Assembly: GCA_963750395.1 (NCBI GenBank)
Contig: CAVVQM010000010.1
Location: 186,001-250,000 of the forward strand
From: JADJPO01 sp963750395
GTDB lineage: Bacteria; Actinomycetota; Actinomycetes; Actinomycetales; Kineosporiaceae
Length of the DNA stretch: 64,000 nt
Direction: 5' to 3'
Part shown: positions 44,987 to 55,117 of the stretch, in pieces
Layout: each line of letters opens with the position of its first letter
Numbering within the stretch: the first letter of the stretch is position 1
Notes under the pieces: model-generated
What the model was told of the DNA's origin: nothing
Seen by the model: the letters and a program-made list of their open reading frames with translations, nothing else
Databases searched by the model: none
Program-made: the position numbers and the translations under genes

Positions 44987-47144
44987 AGGACGTCGAAGCC
45001 AAGGTCGACTAGATCCTGGGCTGTCTCCTGTCCTCGACCCCCTCGGCGACCGTTCGCATACCTAGCCCGTGCGCCATCTGATTGGTGGCGGACACAATCA
45101 TCCGACTGCGAGGATCGGCGCAGGGCGGTGACGAAGGATCGGTCGATCTTCAGCTCGTGTACCGGAAGCTCCCGAAGGTAGGCCAGCGAAGAGTAGCCGG
45201 TGCCGTAGTCGTCGATGGAAACCTGTAGCCGGTGCATCCGGATCTGCTCGATCAGCTCCTGGGCCCGGTTGGGTCGGTGATGAACGAGTCCTCGGTGACC
45301 TCCACGATGAGGCTGTCGTCGGTCAGCCCGGCGGAGGCGGCCTCGTGGAACAACCGACCGAGAACGCGGACCGGACAGCAGCTCAGGCGGGGCGATGTTG
45401 ATCGCCATGGTGAACTTATGCCCGATCGAGCGCCATCGGCGCGCGTCGGCCACGACAGCCCGAATCACCGCCTCGGACAGCGCCGACATAAGCCCGGTAC
45501 GGCGGGCGATCGGAAGGAACACTCCAGGCGACACGAGACCGTCCAGCGGGTGACGCCAACGGACCAGGGCCTCCACACCGATCAGCTCTCGCTGGTGTGC
45601 CGATCTGGGGTTGGTACCAGACCTCCAGCTGGCCCGCGGCTATGCCCTCCCGTAGGTCGGCGGCGTCCGCAGATGCTTTCGGGAGAAGTCGTCCCAGTCC
45701 GTGCGATAGTTCATCACCCCATGCCGGCCGTGCTTGGCCCGGTACATGGCGACATCCGCCCGGCGCAGGAAGTCGCTGGGCTCCTCCTCGCCGTCCTCAC
45801 GCGTGGTGATGCCGATCGACCCATTGATCGCCAGCTCGAGCCCATCCACCCGGACGGGCTTGCGTACGACGTCGCGGATCGTCTGGGCGAGTTCAGCAGA
45901 TCGATCTCCTTGTCGTCGGACCACGAGGGCGAACTCGTCGCCGCCAGCCGAGCCACCATGCTCTTCTTGGGCAGCAGAACCGGAGCCGACTGGCCACGGC
46001 CGCAGCAGCGTGTCGCCCGCGGAATGACCCATGCTGTCGTTGATCTCCTTGAAGCCGTCCAGGTCAACAGCAGCAGGACCGCCACGGGGAGCAGTGCGCG
46101 AGCTCCTTCTGGAGGCGGACTGAACGGCGCGACGGTTGGGGAGGCCGGTGAGCTCATCGGTCTGGGACAGTCCAGGGCCTCGGCGGCGCGTGGGCCTCTC
46201 GCAGAGCGAGGAGCAGGCGGACGCCGACGGCTCGCAGTGTGATCACGGCTGGCAGCACGACGAACAGACGAGCCTCGCCGCTGGGCTGGAAGGTGAGCAC
46301 GCCCGACAGCGACATCGCCGCCAGCATCACCCCAGACCGGAGAAGCCGCTGCAAGAGGGGTTCTCCCCCCAGGAGGTGATCGGCCGGGTCGCCGCGGCTG
46401 AACCAGGACGAGGAACGCTGCGACCAGGTCATGACTGAGCCACAGCCCGTAGCTGTAGCCGCCTGAGGACAGATTGATCACCAGGCTTGTGTCGGCCGAT
46501 GAGGAGCAGGCAGGGCCACGCCCAGCAGCGTCGCCCTGCGACGTCGAGCGGCTCGGCGGCGCAGGACCAGCCTGCCCGGCGGTCAGCAGGATATCAGACG
46601 CGATGTCGAGCAGAGGGAAGAGCAGAGCGACCAGCAAGGGCACCCCGTGGCCGCCGAAGTGCGTTGCGAACGGGGTAACCAGCAAGATGCCTGCCAGGCT
46701 GGACGCACCGCCGCAAATGATCAACATGTCCAGCCATGTTCTCGAACGAGGTCCGCTGGTGTGAGGCGACATCGAGCAGGACGAATGCGGCAAAGCCGAG
46801 ATATGCCGATAAGAAAGCCACTCGCCCGGGGCCGGGAAAATGCGTCGCAGCGGCTGGTCCCCCGAATTCAGAGCCGGCCGAGCCGGCCGCCCACAGCAGG
46901 ACACCGGCGGCCAACAACAGCAACGGGGCCCGCTGTCGCTCGCAGGATCGCGGCGGTGATCAGCTGGACCAGCAGCAGCGGGAACAGCAGGCTGACCGTC
47001 AGGGTGGCTCGGTCGCGTCCACCTGGCCGTCGGCACCGGAGGCGGCGAGGGCGGCCCCGCCACCTGCAGCCAGGGTCAGCCCCCCAGCCACTGCGCGGCG
47101 CGCATGACCTGAGCACCAGTCAACCACTTGGGCCGCAAGGCCAT
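44932..47144 (-). pseudogene. Membrane GGDEF-EAL protein, broken into many frames
   Basis: The gene starts MALRPKWLTGAQVMRAAQWL (ATG 47144, AGAAGGGG upstream). Membrane spans lie in three frames (TVSLLFPLLLVQLITAAIL, RVAFLSAYLGFAAFVLLD, LLVALLFPLLDIASDILL). The GGDEF part has DELTGLPNRR and SAGGDEFALVV with NGSIGITTRE. The EAL part has EALVRWRHPLDGLVSPG, VSIDDYGTGYSSLAYL and HELKIDRSFVTAL, then VLQGYHFARPMPAG. At least eight frame changes are needed. The motifs between them are preserved, so I suspect sequence errors, but decay cannot be excluded. It would make and break c-di-GMP. The 3' end overlaps the decarboxylase gene by 55 bp. Confidence 0.7.
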
Positions 47145-47358
47145 GCCAAGCCCCTTCTCCGCGTCAGCGTTCCGCTCACAACCCACTACATCGTTGTGCC
47201 TTGGGGATCGGCATCGAGGGCTGTCCACCTGAGCCGTTAGCGCCAGACGTCGTTAGTGGACCCGGATACACGGCAGGGGCGAACCGGTCGGATCGGGACG
47301 TTTGAGATGAGCGCGACGGTGGCTGACGTGCCCTGAGCCTGGCGATATCGCGGGCGGG
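47145..47358. other. Spacer between clpX and the GGDEF-EAL gene
   Basis: 214 bp with no recognised gene. It separates the conserved Clp cluster from the accessory locus. Confidence 0.4.
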
Positions 47359-48638
47359 TCAGGCCGACTTCTCCCGCGGGGTGCGCGACTTGCGGGTCGG
47401 TGCCTCGCGCGGCACCAGCGTGGGGTTGACGTTCTCCAGGACGACTTCCCGGTTGACCACGACGCGGGCCACATCGTCCCGGCTGGGGACGTCGAACATC
47501 ACCGCCAGCAGGACCTCTTCCATGATGGCGCGCAGGCCCCGGGCCCCGGTCCCGCGCAGGATCGCCTGGTCGGCGACGGCCTCCAGGGCGTCGTCGGTGA
47601 ACTCCAGTTCGACGTCGTCGATCTCGAACATCCGCTGGTACTGCTTGACCAGGGCGTTCTTCGGTTCGGTGAGGATGGAGACGAGGGCCTCGCGGTCCAG
47701 GTTGGTCACCGTGGTGATCACTGGCAGGCGGCCGATGAACTCCGGGATCAGGCCGAACTTGAGCAGGTCCTCGGGCATGACCTCGGCGTAGGAGTCGGTC
47801 TCCTCCCGCGGGCTGTGCAGCGGCGCGCCGAACCCGATGCCGCGCTTGCCGGCCCGCGAGGAGATGATCTGATCGAGACCGGCGAAGGCACCGCCCACGA
47901 TGAAGAGCACGTTGGTCGTGTCGATCTGGATGAACTCCTGGTGCGGGTGCTTGCGCCCGCCCTGCGGCGGCACGCTGGCCGTGGTCCCCTCGAGGATCTT
48001 CAGCAGCGCCTGCTGGACCCCTCACCGGAGACGTCACGGGTGATCGAGGGGTTCTCGCTCTTGCGGGCGATCTTGTCGACCTCGTCGATGTAGATGATGC
48101 CCGTCTCGGCCTTCTTGACGTCGTAGTCGGCCGCCTGGATCAGCTTCAGCAGGATGTTCTCGACATCCTCACCGACGTAGCCGGCCTCGGTCAGGGCCGT
48201 TGCGTCGGCGATGGCGAACGGCACGTTGAGCATCTTCGCCAGCGTCTGGGCGAGATAGGTCTTGCCGCAGCCGGTGGGGCCGATCAGCAGGATGTTGGAC
48301 TTCGCGATCTCGACGACGTCCTCGCCCCGTCGGGCGGGTTCACCGGCCTGGATGCGCTTGTAGTGGTTGTAGACGGCGACGGCCAGTGCCTTCTTCGCCG
48401 GCTCCTGACCCACCACGTACTGCTGGAGGAAGTCGAAGATCTCCTTGGGCTTGGGCAGCTCGACCAGGCCGAGCTCGCTGGCCTCGGCGAGCTCCTCCTC
48501 GATGATCTCGTTGCACAGGTCGATGCACTCGTCGCAGATGTAGACCCCCGGGCCGGCGATCAGCTTCTTCACCTGCTTCTGGCTCTTGCCACAGAACGAG
48601 CACTTCAGCAGGTCGCCACCGTCACCGATGCGTGCCAC
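47359..48638 (-). CDS. clpX: ClpX ATPase (one frameshift)
   Basis: ClpX unfolds substrates for the ClpP protease. The zinc domain is LKCSFCGKSQKQVKKLIAG with YICDECIDLC. The AAA core has LLIGPTGCGKTYLAQTLAK (Walker A), IIYIDEVDKIARKSENPSI (Walker B), and after the break PPQGGRKHPHQEFIQIDTTN and LPEFIGRLPVITTVTNLD-type blocks. One base is missing from a G run at 48018-48021, where GEGVQQALLKILEG is expected. The length is two more than a multiple of three, as a single deletion predicts. I read the gene as whole. Confidence 0.94.
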
Positions 48639-48722
48639 TTGGTGTCCTTCCCGACTGCCAGTCCGACTCTAGCGTGCTCATTGGCCGGATGCTTCCCATT
48701 GAACGCCACCGCCGCCCCGATG

Positions 48723-49406
48723 TCAGCGGAAATGCACCGCTGACCGGAGGTGTGTCAGCTGGTGACCGAGGCGGGCGTACCTGGTCTTACGACTGGCCAG
48801 AACCTGGTCGACCAGGCCGTACTCGACCGCCTGCTCGGCGGTGAGGATCTTGTCGCGCTCGATGTCGGTGCGTACCTGCTCGACCGTGCGGTCGGAGTGT
48901 CGTGAGAGGGTCTCCTCCAGCCACTCCCGCATCCGCATGACCTCGTTGGCCTGGATCTCGATGTCGGACTGGCCTGGCCGTAGTCGCCGCCTGCCAGCGC
49001 CGGCTGGTGGATCAGGACCCGGGCGTTGGGCAGCGCCAGACGCTTGCCCTTGGTGCCCGCCGCCAGTAGCACCGCGGCGGCCGAGGCGGCCTGGCCGAGG
49101 CAGACGGTCTGGATGTCGGGCTTGATGTACTGCATGGTGTCGTAGATGGCCGTGAGCGCCGTGAAGGACCCGCCCGGCGAGTTGATGTACATGATGATGT
49201 CGCGGTCGGGGTCCGCCGGACTCCAGCACGATCAGTTGGGCCATGATGTCGTCGGCCGAGGTGTCGTCGACCGGGGCGCCGAGGAAGATGATCCGGTCCT
49301 CGAACAGCTTGTTGTAGGGGTCCTGGCGCTTGTAGCCGTAGGCCGTGCGCTCCTCGAACTGCGGGACGATGTAGCGACCCGTCGGGTTCATGCCCATGGG
49401 GTTCAT
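48723..49406 (-). CDS. clpP2: ClpP protease subunit 2 (two frame changes)
   Basis: The frame from the ATG at 49406 has RYIVPQFEERTAYGYKRQDP and EDRIIFLGAPVDDTSADDIM. After an extra G near 49218 (ESADPDRDIIMYINSPGGS expected) comes LGQAASAAAVLLAAGTKGK (catalytic Ser), then ARVLIHQPALAGGDYGQ (His). A second change near 48970 (5-base GGCCA duplication or one deletion) leads to SDIEIQANEVMRMREWLEE and VEYGLVDQVLASRK. The two changes cancel, and the length is a multiple of three. GAGGAG lies nine bases before the start. Confidence 0.9.
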   Translation of the reverse strand: MNPMGMNPTGRYIVPQFEERTAYGYKRQDPYNKLFEDRIIFLGAPVDDTSADDIMAQLIVLESGGPRPRHHHVHQLAGRVLHGAHGHLRHHAVHQARHPDRLPRPGRLGRRGATGGGHQGQASGAAQRPGPDPPAGAGRRRLRPGQSDIEIQANEVMRMREWLEETLSRHSDRTVEQVRTDIERDKILTAEQAVEYGLVDQVLASRKTRYARLGHQLTHLRSAVHFR

Positions 49407-49471
49407 GTCTGGGGCTCCTCGAAGGTTCTCGGCCGCAGAGCCGGCCGCGGAAGGCTGTGGGGGACGAGGCA

Positions 49472-50096
49472 TCAGTTGCTGGTTCCTCCGCCACCGCTGA
49501 CCTGGCCGGCCGAGCGGACGACGTGGTCGACCAGGCCGTACTCGAGGGCCTGCTCGGCGGTGAACCAGCGGTCGCGGTCGGAGTCGCGCTCGATGGTCTC
49601 GACGCTCTGCCCGGTCTGCTCCGCGATCAGTTCCGCCATCTGCCTCTTCATGTGCAGGATGAGCTCGGCCTGGATCTTGATGTCGCTCGCGGTGCCGCCG
49701 ATGCCGCCGAGCGGCTGATGCATCAGCACGCGGGCGTGCGGCAGGGCATATCGCTTGCCCTTGGCCCCGGCGGAGAGCAGGAACTGGCCCATCGAGGCCG
49801 CCAGCCCCATCGCCACGGTGGCCACGTCGTTCGGGCACGAACTGCATGGTGTCGTAGATCGCCATGCCGGCGGTGACCGAACCGCCCGGAGAGTTGATGT
49901 AGAGGTAGATGTCCTTGACCGGGTCCTCGGCGGTCAGCAGCAGCATCTGCGCGCAGATGGCGTTGGCGTTCTCGTCGCGGACCTCGGAGCCCAGGAAGAT
50001 GATCCGGTCCCTGAGCAACCGGCTGTAGATGTGCTCGTCGAGGCCCATACCCGGCTGCGGGCCGCGGGCGATGCCCGGCACGGAAAGGTCGGTCAC
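49472..50096 (-). CDS. clpP1: ClpP protease subunit 1 (one frameshift)
   Basis: The N-terminal frame has LDEHIYSRLLRDRIIFLGSE and DIYLYINSPGGSVTAGMAIY. After an extra base at about 49832 (MQFVPNDVATVAMGLAAS expected) comes GLAASMGQFLLSAGAKGKRY (catalytic Ser) and ARVLMHQPLGGIGGTASDIK (His). The GTG at 50096 has GGAG upstream in GGGAGTGGAG; an ATG at 50126 is also possible. The length of 625 bases fits one insertion. ClpP1 and ClpP2 form the mixed tetradecamer of actinobacteria. Confidence 0.9.
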
Positions 50097-50212
50097 GTCG
50101 ATCTCCACTCCCAGCGGTCTGTGCATCCGGTTGATGCCGACACTAACGCCAGGAACGGCGCGCAGTGCTCCCGTGGCGAGCCGTGTTCGCTCACGGCGCA
50201 CGGGCGCGACGG

Positions 50213-51730
50213 TCAGGAGGTGGGCTCGTCCGGGACGAAGTCACCCACGGTGCTCAGGGAGACCGCGGCCGGGTCGGCGGCGGACGGCGCCGTGCCGACC
50301 CCGACCACGGGAGCCTGGTCGGACTCCGACGTCTCGTCGTCCGACTCGTCGTCGAGCTCGTCGTCCAGGTCGTCCAGTTCCTCCAGGTCGACGTCCTCGA
50401 CCGCGCCGAGCTCGGCGGCCGACTGCGCCTCCCGCTGCAGCCTCCTCGGCATGGAGCTGGGCGAGGAAGCCCTCGATGTCGAGCACGTTGCCGGACGCGT
50501 CCTTGACGGTCGTCTTGGTGAGTGCGGTGGCGAGGGCCTTGCGCCGGGCCACCTCGCAGACCATGCGTGGCGAGCTGGTTGGCCTCCTGCACCGCGGAGA
50601 TGAACCGACTCGGGTCCATGCCGTACTGCTGGGCCGATGCCCACCAGGTAGTCGAGCAACTCCTGCTGACTGACGTCGACCTGCCGGCTCTCGGCGAGCG
50701 TGTCGAGCAGCATCTGGGCCTGCAGGCCCTTGCGGGTCTCCACCTCGACCTCGCCGCGGTGCTCGTCGTCCTCGAGCTTTCTCTCGCCCTCGAGATGGCG
50801 GTTGACCTCCTCGGTGACCAGATCCTCGGGCACCGGGAATGTCGAGGAGGTCCATCAGGGCATCGACCAGGCTTCTCCCGGGCGTCGACGGCCTGCTCGA
50901 GCGTCTTCTGCTTCTCGACCTCGCCACGCAGGCTCTCGCGCAGGTCGTCGAGGGTGTCGAACTCGGAGGCGAGCTGGGCGAAGTCGTCGTCCAGGTCGGG
51001 GAGCTGACGCTCCTTGACCGCCTGCAGCGTGATGGTGACGTGGGCCTCCTGGCCCGCGTACTCGCCACCGGCCAGCGGGGAGTCGAAGGTCGTGGTCTCA
51101 CCGGCGGACAGACCCGATCAGGGCCTCGTCCATGCCGTCGAGCATGGTTCCGCTGCCGATCTCGTAGCTGATCCCCTTGGCGGCATCCACCTCGGCGTCT
51201 CCCACCGCTGCCGCGAGGTCGATGCTGACGAAGTCGCCGTCGGCGGCCGCTCGGTCGATGGGCAGCAGGGTGCCGAACCGCTCCTGGAGCGCGGTCAGCC
51301 GCTCGTCGATGTCCTCGTCGGCGACCACCACGTCGTCGACGGTCGACCTCGACGGTGCTCAGATCGGGCAGGGTGATCTCAGGCCGTACGTCGACCTCCA
51401 CGGTGAACTTCAGGTCGCCGTCGGTGCCCTGCGGCACGTCGGTCACCTCGACCTCCGGCCGACCCATCGGGCGGACCTCGGTCTCCTGGACCGCCTGGGC
51501 GTAGAAGCTCGGTAGGGCGTTGTTGACGGCCTCCTCCAGGACGGCGCCGCGGCCGAGCGCGCTGGTCGATGATCCGCGGCGGCACCTTGCCCTTGCGGAA
51601 GCCCGGGAATGGTCACCTGCGAGGAGATCGTCTTGTACGCGGCGTCCACACTGGGCGCGAGTTCCTCGTAGGGGACCTCGACGGTCAGCTTGACCCGGGT
51701 CGGGTTGAGGGTCTCGACGGCGCTCTTCAC
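50213..51730 (-). CDS. tig: Trigger factor (nine +1 frame changes)
   Basis: Trigger factor is the ribosome-bound folding chaperone. Pieces recovered across frames are VKSAVETLNPTRVKLTVEVP, VTIPGFRKGKVPPRIIDQ (ribosome-binding loop), DVRPEITLPDLSTVEV, the PPIase part (YEIGSGTMLDGMDEALIG) and the C-terminal arm, then an acidic tail. Nine single-base insertions are needed, near 51608, 51565, 51345, 51113, 50872, 50838, 50638, 50573 and 50447. Nine cancel by three, and the total length is a multiple of three. The order tig-clpP1-clpP2-clpX is normal. I read the gene as intact in the organism. Confidence 0.88.
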
Positions 51731-51876
51731 TACAGATCTCTCCTGCGGATGGGATGGCGGCAGCCGGGCCGGTGCCTCGAAACGGTCATCCTATCCGCCG
51801 ACGGGCAATGCGCCGTTCGGCTGTGTGTCCGCGCCGGTCTCAGGTGGCCGGAATGGGCGGCTCGATCAAGGGCCGG

Positions 51877-51950
51877 TCGGGGTAGCCGGACTTGAACCGG
51901 CGGCCTTCCGCTCCCAAAGCGGACGCGCTACCAAACTGCGCCATACCCCG
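51877..51950 (-). tRNA. tRNA-Pro (TGG anticodon)
   Basis: Read on the minus strand it starts CGGGGTATGGCGCAGTTTGG. The acceptor CGGGGTA pairs with TACCCCG. The anticodon stem TCCGC/GCGGA encloses TTTGGGA, giving TGG. The T arm CCGGTTCAAGTCCGG is canonical. CCA is not encoded. Confidence 0.95.
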
Positions 51951-52022
51951 TGGCAACGCGACCAAGCGGTGCCGCGTCAAGGGTACGCGCCCCTGCGCCG
52001 GCCGACAGCGCGCCTGGGTTGC

Positions 52023-52058
52023 GGAGGGTTGTGCACCGTCTGCGGTGCATAACCCTCC
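52023..52058. other. 16-bp stem hairpin between divergent tRNA genes
   Basis: GGAGGGTTGTGCACCG and CGGTGCATAACCCTCC form an inverted repeat with only one G-T mismatch and a TCTG loop. It lies 73 bp upstream of tRNA-Pro and 65 bp upstream of tRNA-Gly. There is no T run on either side, so it may be an operator or a bidirectional terminator lacking a U tract. Confidence 0.6.
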
Positions 52059-52122
52059 CCGACCCGGCCGAGATGGGGAGCCGGTACGCTGTCATGGCGC
52101 TACCGCCCTCGCAGGGCGGTAC

Positions 52123-52193
52123 GCGGGTGTAGCTCAATGGCAGAGCCCCAGCCTTCCAAGCTGGCCATGCGGGTTCGATTCCCGTCACCCGCT
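52123..52193 (+). tRNA. tRNA-Gly (TCC anticodon)
   Basis: It starts GCGGGTGTAGCTCAATGG. The acceptor GCGGGTG pairs with CACCCGC. The anticodon stem CCAGC/GCTGG encloses CTTCCAA, giving TCC. The T arm CGGGTTCGATTCCCG is canonical. CCA is not encoded. Confidence 0.95.
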
Positions 52194-52541
52194 CCGTGCA
52201 TCACTGCAGGTCAGCGGCCTGTGTGGTCATCTGGTCGGCCGTCCTGCGGACGCTGGGACGACGGTGGAGATGGTTCGTCCCGCCCACGACCCAGAAGTCG
52301 GCGTCGCTGACCCCAGCCTGGGCTCCGGCCGGTGGGCTGGCCAGACGCATCGAGGGAACTCGACCCAGACCTGCCGGGCGGGCGCGAGACGGGCCTCGTG
52401 TGCCAGCGGCGGTGAATCCGTGGTTCCTTCGCCGGCGGTCGTGACCTACGCCCCGGTCCGGCCGGGGGGGACGGGCGCAGCATCAGAGTTGAGTCGGTGC
52501 CCGTTCCTCTGGCTGTCGTGGCATCCCGGAGGGGTGTGGGA
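52194..52541. other. Intergenic stretch after tRNA-Gly
   Basis: 348 bp before the CPBP protease gene. No reading frame with recognisable features is seen. Confidence 0.4.
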
Positions 52542-53366
52542 ATGAAGGCGCGGTCGGCGTTCTCCCGGTGGGTGCGGGCGCGCCCCCTGCTGGCGTTCTA
52601 CGTCCTGGCGTTCGGAATCACCTGGCTGGGATGGCTACCGCAGGCGGCACATTCACGGGGGCTAATCCCCATCGACACCCCGGTGTTCTATGTTCTCGGC
52701 GGTGTCGGCCCGGGACTGGCGGCCTGGCTCGTACTGCGCGCCCTGCACGGCGGCGACGGCGACAGAACGCTCTTCGCGCCGCTGCTGCGCTGGCGGGTCG
52801 GTCTCGTCTGGTACGCGGTGGCGCTGGCCCTTCCGACCGCGATCTGCCTCGCCGGGGTCAGCGCCGCCGAGCAGCTGGGGTCGGTACTGTCGGTGTCCGG
52901 GCCGGGGATGGGCCTGCTGCTGACCTTCGCCCTCTACCTGGTCGCTGCCGTTCCAGAGGAGGTGGGCTGGCGAGGGTTCGCCCTGCCGAGACTGCAGGAC
53001 CGCCACAGCGCACTCACCGCCAGCCTGATCGTCGGCGTCTTGTGGGCACTGTGGCACCTGCCCCTGCTGTGGAACGCCGACAACGTCATGTCCAGCTACC
53101 CACTGATCCCATGGCTGGCCGGGGTCGTGGCGATCACCGTCGTCTACACGTGGCTGTTCAACAGCACCGCGGGAAGCGTTCTGATCGTGACCGTGTTTCA
53201 CGGCACGGCGAACACCGCCGGCAGCCTTTCCGTCGGCTACCAGCCGACCGAGGCGATCGTGGCGGGCCTGGCCGCGATGGTGATCGTGGCCCTGTTCGGG
53301 CGGACGCACTTGTCTCGGCGTCGCCGCGTCAACGACGCGCCCGCTGCGATTGCCGCTACCGAATAA
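52542..53366 (+). CDS. CPBP-family intramembrane metalloprotease
   Basis: A 274-residue protein with about eight membrane segments. The CPBP/CAAX protease motifs are present: AAVPEEVGWRGFALPRLQ (EExxxR), WALWHLPLLWNADN (the FxxxH-like His), and VTVFHGTANTAGSLS (HxxxN). Such enzymes are thought to cut membrane-bound peptides or prenylated substrates. The ATG at 52542 has GGAGGGG seven bases upstream. A second CPBP gene is at 58021-58884; each is followed by a convergent small membrane-protein gene. Confidence 0.9.
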   Translation: MKARSAFSRWVRARPLLAFYVLAFGITWLGWLPQAAHSRGLIPIDTPVFYVLGGVGPGLAAWLVLRALHGGDGDRTLFAPLLRWRVGLVWYAVALALPTAICLAGVSAAEQLGSVLSVSGPGMGLLLTFALYLVAAVPEEVGWRGFALPRLQDRHSALTASLIVGVLWALWHLPLLWNADNVMSSYPLIPWLAGVVAITVVYTWLFNSTAGSVLIVTVFHGTANTAGSLSVGYQPTEAIVAGLAAMVIVALFGRTHLSRRRRVNDAPAAIAATE

Positions 53367-53459
53367 GCCCTCCTCGTCCGTGACCGCGACGCAGCGGCCG
53401 GACACTGCCGGCTAGAGCCGCCGAACACCGCGGGCCGGCGCTCCGGCGCGGCCGAGTTG

Positions 53460-53703
53460 CTAGCCGAATCCTCGTGTCACCAGCACGATGACGGCGGCGT
53501 TGATCGCCAGCCCGACCAGGAACCACCGGCTGAAGGTCAGCAGCAGCACAGCCGCGGCGACAGCCAGCGCCTGCGCCGCCGCCCGGACGTCCCCGGCGAA
53601 CGGGGCGGTTGACGTCGAAGGGAGGGTGCTGCGGCCGCGGCAGCCAGATCGCGAGGCGCACCAGGCCGTGCGCGATCAGGAACGCCCCCGCCAGCCAGCG
53701 CAT
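53460..53703 (-). CDS. Small membrane protein (one frameshift)
   Basis: The frame from the ATG at 53703 reads MRWLAGAFLIAHGLVRLAIW then LPRPQHPPFDVNRP. After an extra C in a C run near 53606 it continues AGDVRAAAQALAVAAAVLLL and FSRWFLVGLAINAAVIVLVT to a stop. Length 244 fits one insertion and gives about 80 residues with three spans. The FLIAHGLVRL motif is also found, as LLVAHGLVHL, in the protein at 58977-59351. Function is unknown. The gene follows the one at 53705 closely. Confidence 0.6.
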
Positions 53704-53704
53704 C

Positions 53705-54145
53705 TCAGTCCCCCGACGGCCGCGGGCGTGCGGTGAACACGATCGCCGGAGCCACAACGACCAGGACCGGCACGGCCCACGACCACAGGCCCATGGCCAG
53801 CAGACCGAGGTGGAAGACCGCGATCCCGACCAGACCGGCCAGGCGGCGCTGCCTGACATGCGAAAGGGCCAGCACACCGACGGCCAGTTCGAAGCCGACC
53901 CCGACGATCGGCGCCCAGACCCTGGGATGCTCGCCTAGCGTCGCGGCCCACATGCGCTGCAGCGGCTGCGGGCCGCCCATCCACGGCCCGAGATCGGCGA
54001 AGGCATCCGGGGCGACGGCCGTCAACGTCAGGTTGAGCGCTGCGCCCGCCAAGAACACCACGCCCCCGACCTGCGCCACTCGACGGGGCCACCGCGGCTC
54101 GACGCCGATCCGCGGATCGCTCCCTGCAAACCTCATGGTCATCAT
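53705..54145 (-). CDS. Four-span membrane protein of unknown function
   Basis: A 146-residue protein. After RIGVEPRWPRRVAQ there are four membrane spans: VGGVVFLAGAALNLTLTAVA, IVGVGFELAVGVLAL, LVGIAVFHLGLLAMGLW and VPVLVVVAPAIVF. The layout is DoxX-like in a general sense but I do not recognise the family. The start (ATG 54145, second ATG next to it) has AGGAGGTAG upstream. One base separates it from the small gene at 53460-53703, so they are an operon. Confidence 0.65.
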   Translation of the reverse strand: MMTMRFAGSDPRIGVEPRWPRRVAQVGGVVFLAGAALNLTLTAVAPDAFADLGPWMGGPQPLQRMWAATLGEHPRVWAPIVGVGFELAVGVLALSHVRQRRLAGLVGIAVFHLGLLAMGLWSWAVPVLVVVAPAIVFTARPRPSGD

Positions 54146-54689
54146 CTACCTCCTGCCTGTTGTCGACCTCACCGATGTTCTGGTTTCTGCCCCCTTCACC
54201 TGCCGCGTAGACCCAGTGGTCGGCCGCCTCGGGGACGTGCTTCGACGCAACCACGATCAAGATCGTCACGGTGCCCGGGGCGGTCAGATCCCCGAACCGG
54301 AAGTCCCCAGGTCGATCATGATCAAGGGGTTCGTCGACGATGCTGTGTGTGACGCATCGGCCGCCGCAGTAGCGTCCTTTCAAGAGGTCGGCCGGACACT
54401 CCGACATCGCAACTCCCCGCAGGGCTAGGGGCTCACGAAAGCCCCGACGGGCCACCATGACCGCCGTCATCACTCCTCGGGGACCGACCCCGACCCGCCG
54501 CTGCGCTCGGACCTTGGAAGCGCACCAACGGGCTCCTGTGCTGACACGGCCTCCACCCATTGACGCTACGCGGGGGCGTTCGCGGCGGTCGGGGCCATAG
54601 GTCTCGGGGCTCGAGATCGGGGGTCACGCCGGGCCGGGCGAGTACAGCCGGTGACATCGCCACGGCGCCTGACTCCATGTCCCGGCCGG
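54146..54689. other. Gene-free stretch
   Basis: 544 bp between the membrane-protein operon and the dienelactone hydrolase remnant. An open frame on the minus strand exists but has no family features, so I do not call it. Confidence 0.4.
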
Positions 54690-54998
54690 GCGATCGCCCC
54701 GTTCTACGGCGCAGCGCCGAAGCCGCGGGAGGCCATGCGACGGCTGTGCCCGGTTGTGTGATCGTGGCCGGAGAAGGACTTCACCACGAAGGCCGCCAGT
54801 GTCGTGGAGGTGGAGTTGACCGCCGCGGGGGTGCCCTATGACCCGAAGGTCTACCCCGGAGCGAAGCACTCCTTCTTCACCGACCAGTGGCGAAACTACA
54901 ACGCCCAGGCCGCCACCGACTCGTGGCAGCGCGTCCTGGGGTTCTTCGCCGAGCACGTCCGCCGCGAGAGCGGCCAGCCCATTCCCGAGACCGGCTAG
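54690..54998 (+). pseudogene. Dienelactone hydrolase, C-terminal remnant
   Basis: One frame reads AIAPFYGAAPKPREAMRRLC then a TGA at 54759-54761, then SWPEKDFTTKAASVVEVEL and PYDPKVYPGAKHSFFTDQWR. This is the last third of a dienelactone hydrolase, with the catalytic His in AKHSFF. The expected Gly codon (GGA) is changed to TGA. The first two thirds are missing, so the gene is dead. Confidence 0.75.
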
Positions 54999-55117
54999 AC
55001 CAGCCAACCGAAGGCCGTACCGCCGTTCGCTCTGGGCAACCGCTCGGGTCAGGGGCGTTCCCTGCACCGCGTGACTCGGCCGTGCCGTCGGCCGCGTTGA
55101 CCCAACCGGGTCTGGCA

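Noticed and set aside
50213..51730. Calling tig a pseudogene
   Set aside because: All nine lesions are +1, the length is a multiple of three, every domain is present and the clp neighbours show the same error type.
53676..54560. 295-codon minus-strand frame covering 53.7-54.6 kb
   Set aside because: Its second half is antisense or out of frame with the membrane protein at 53705-54145, and the rest has no family features.
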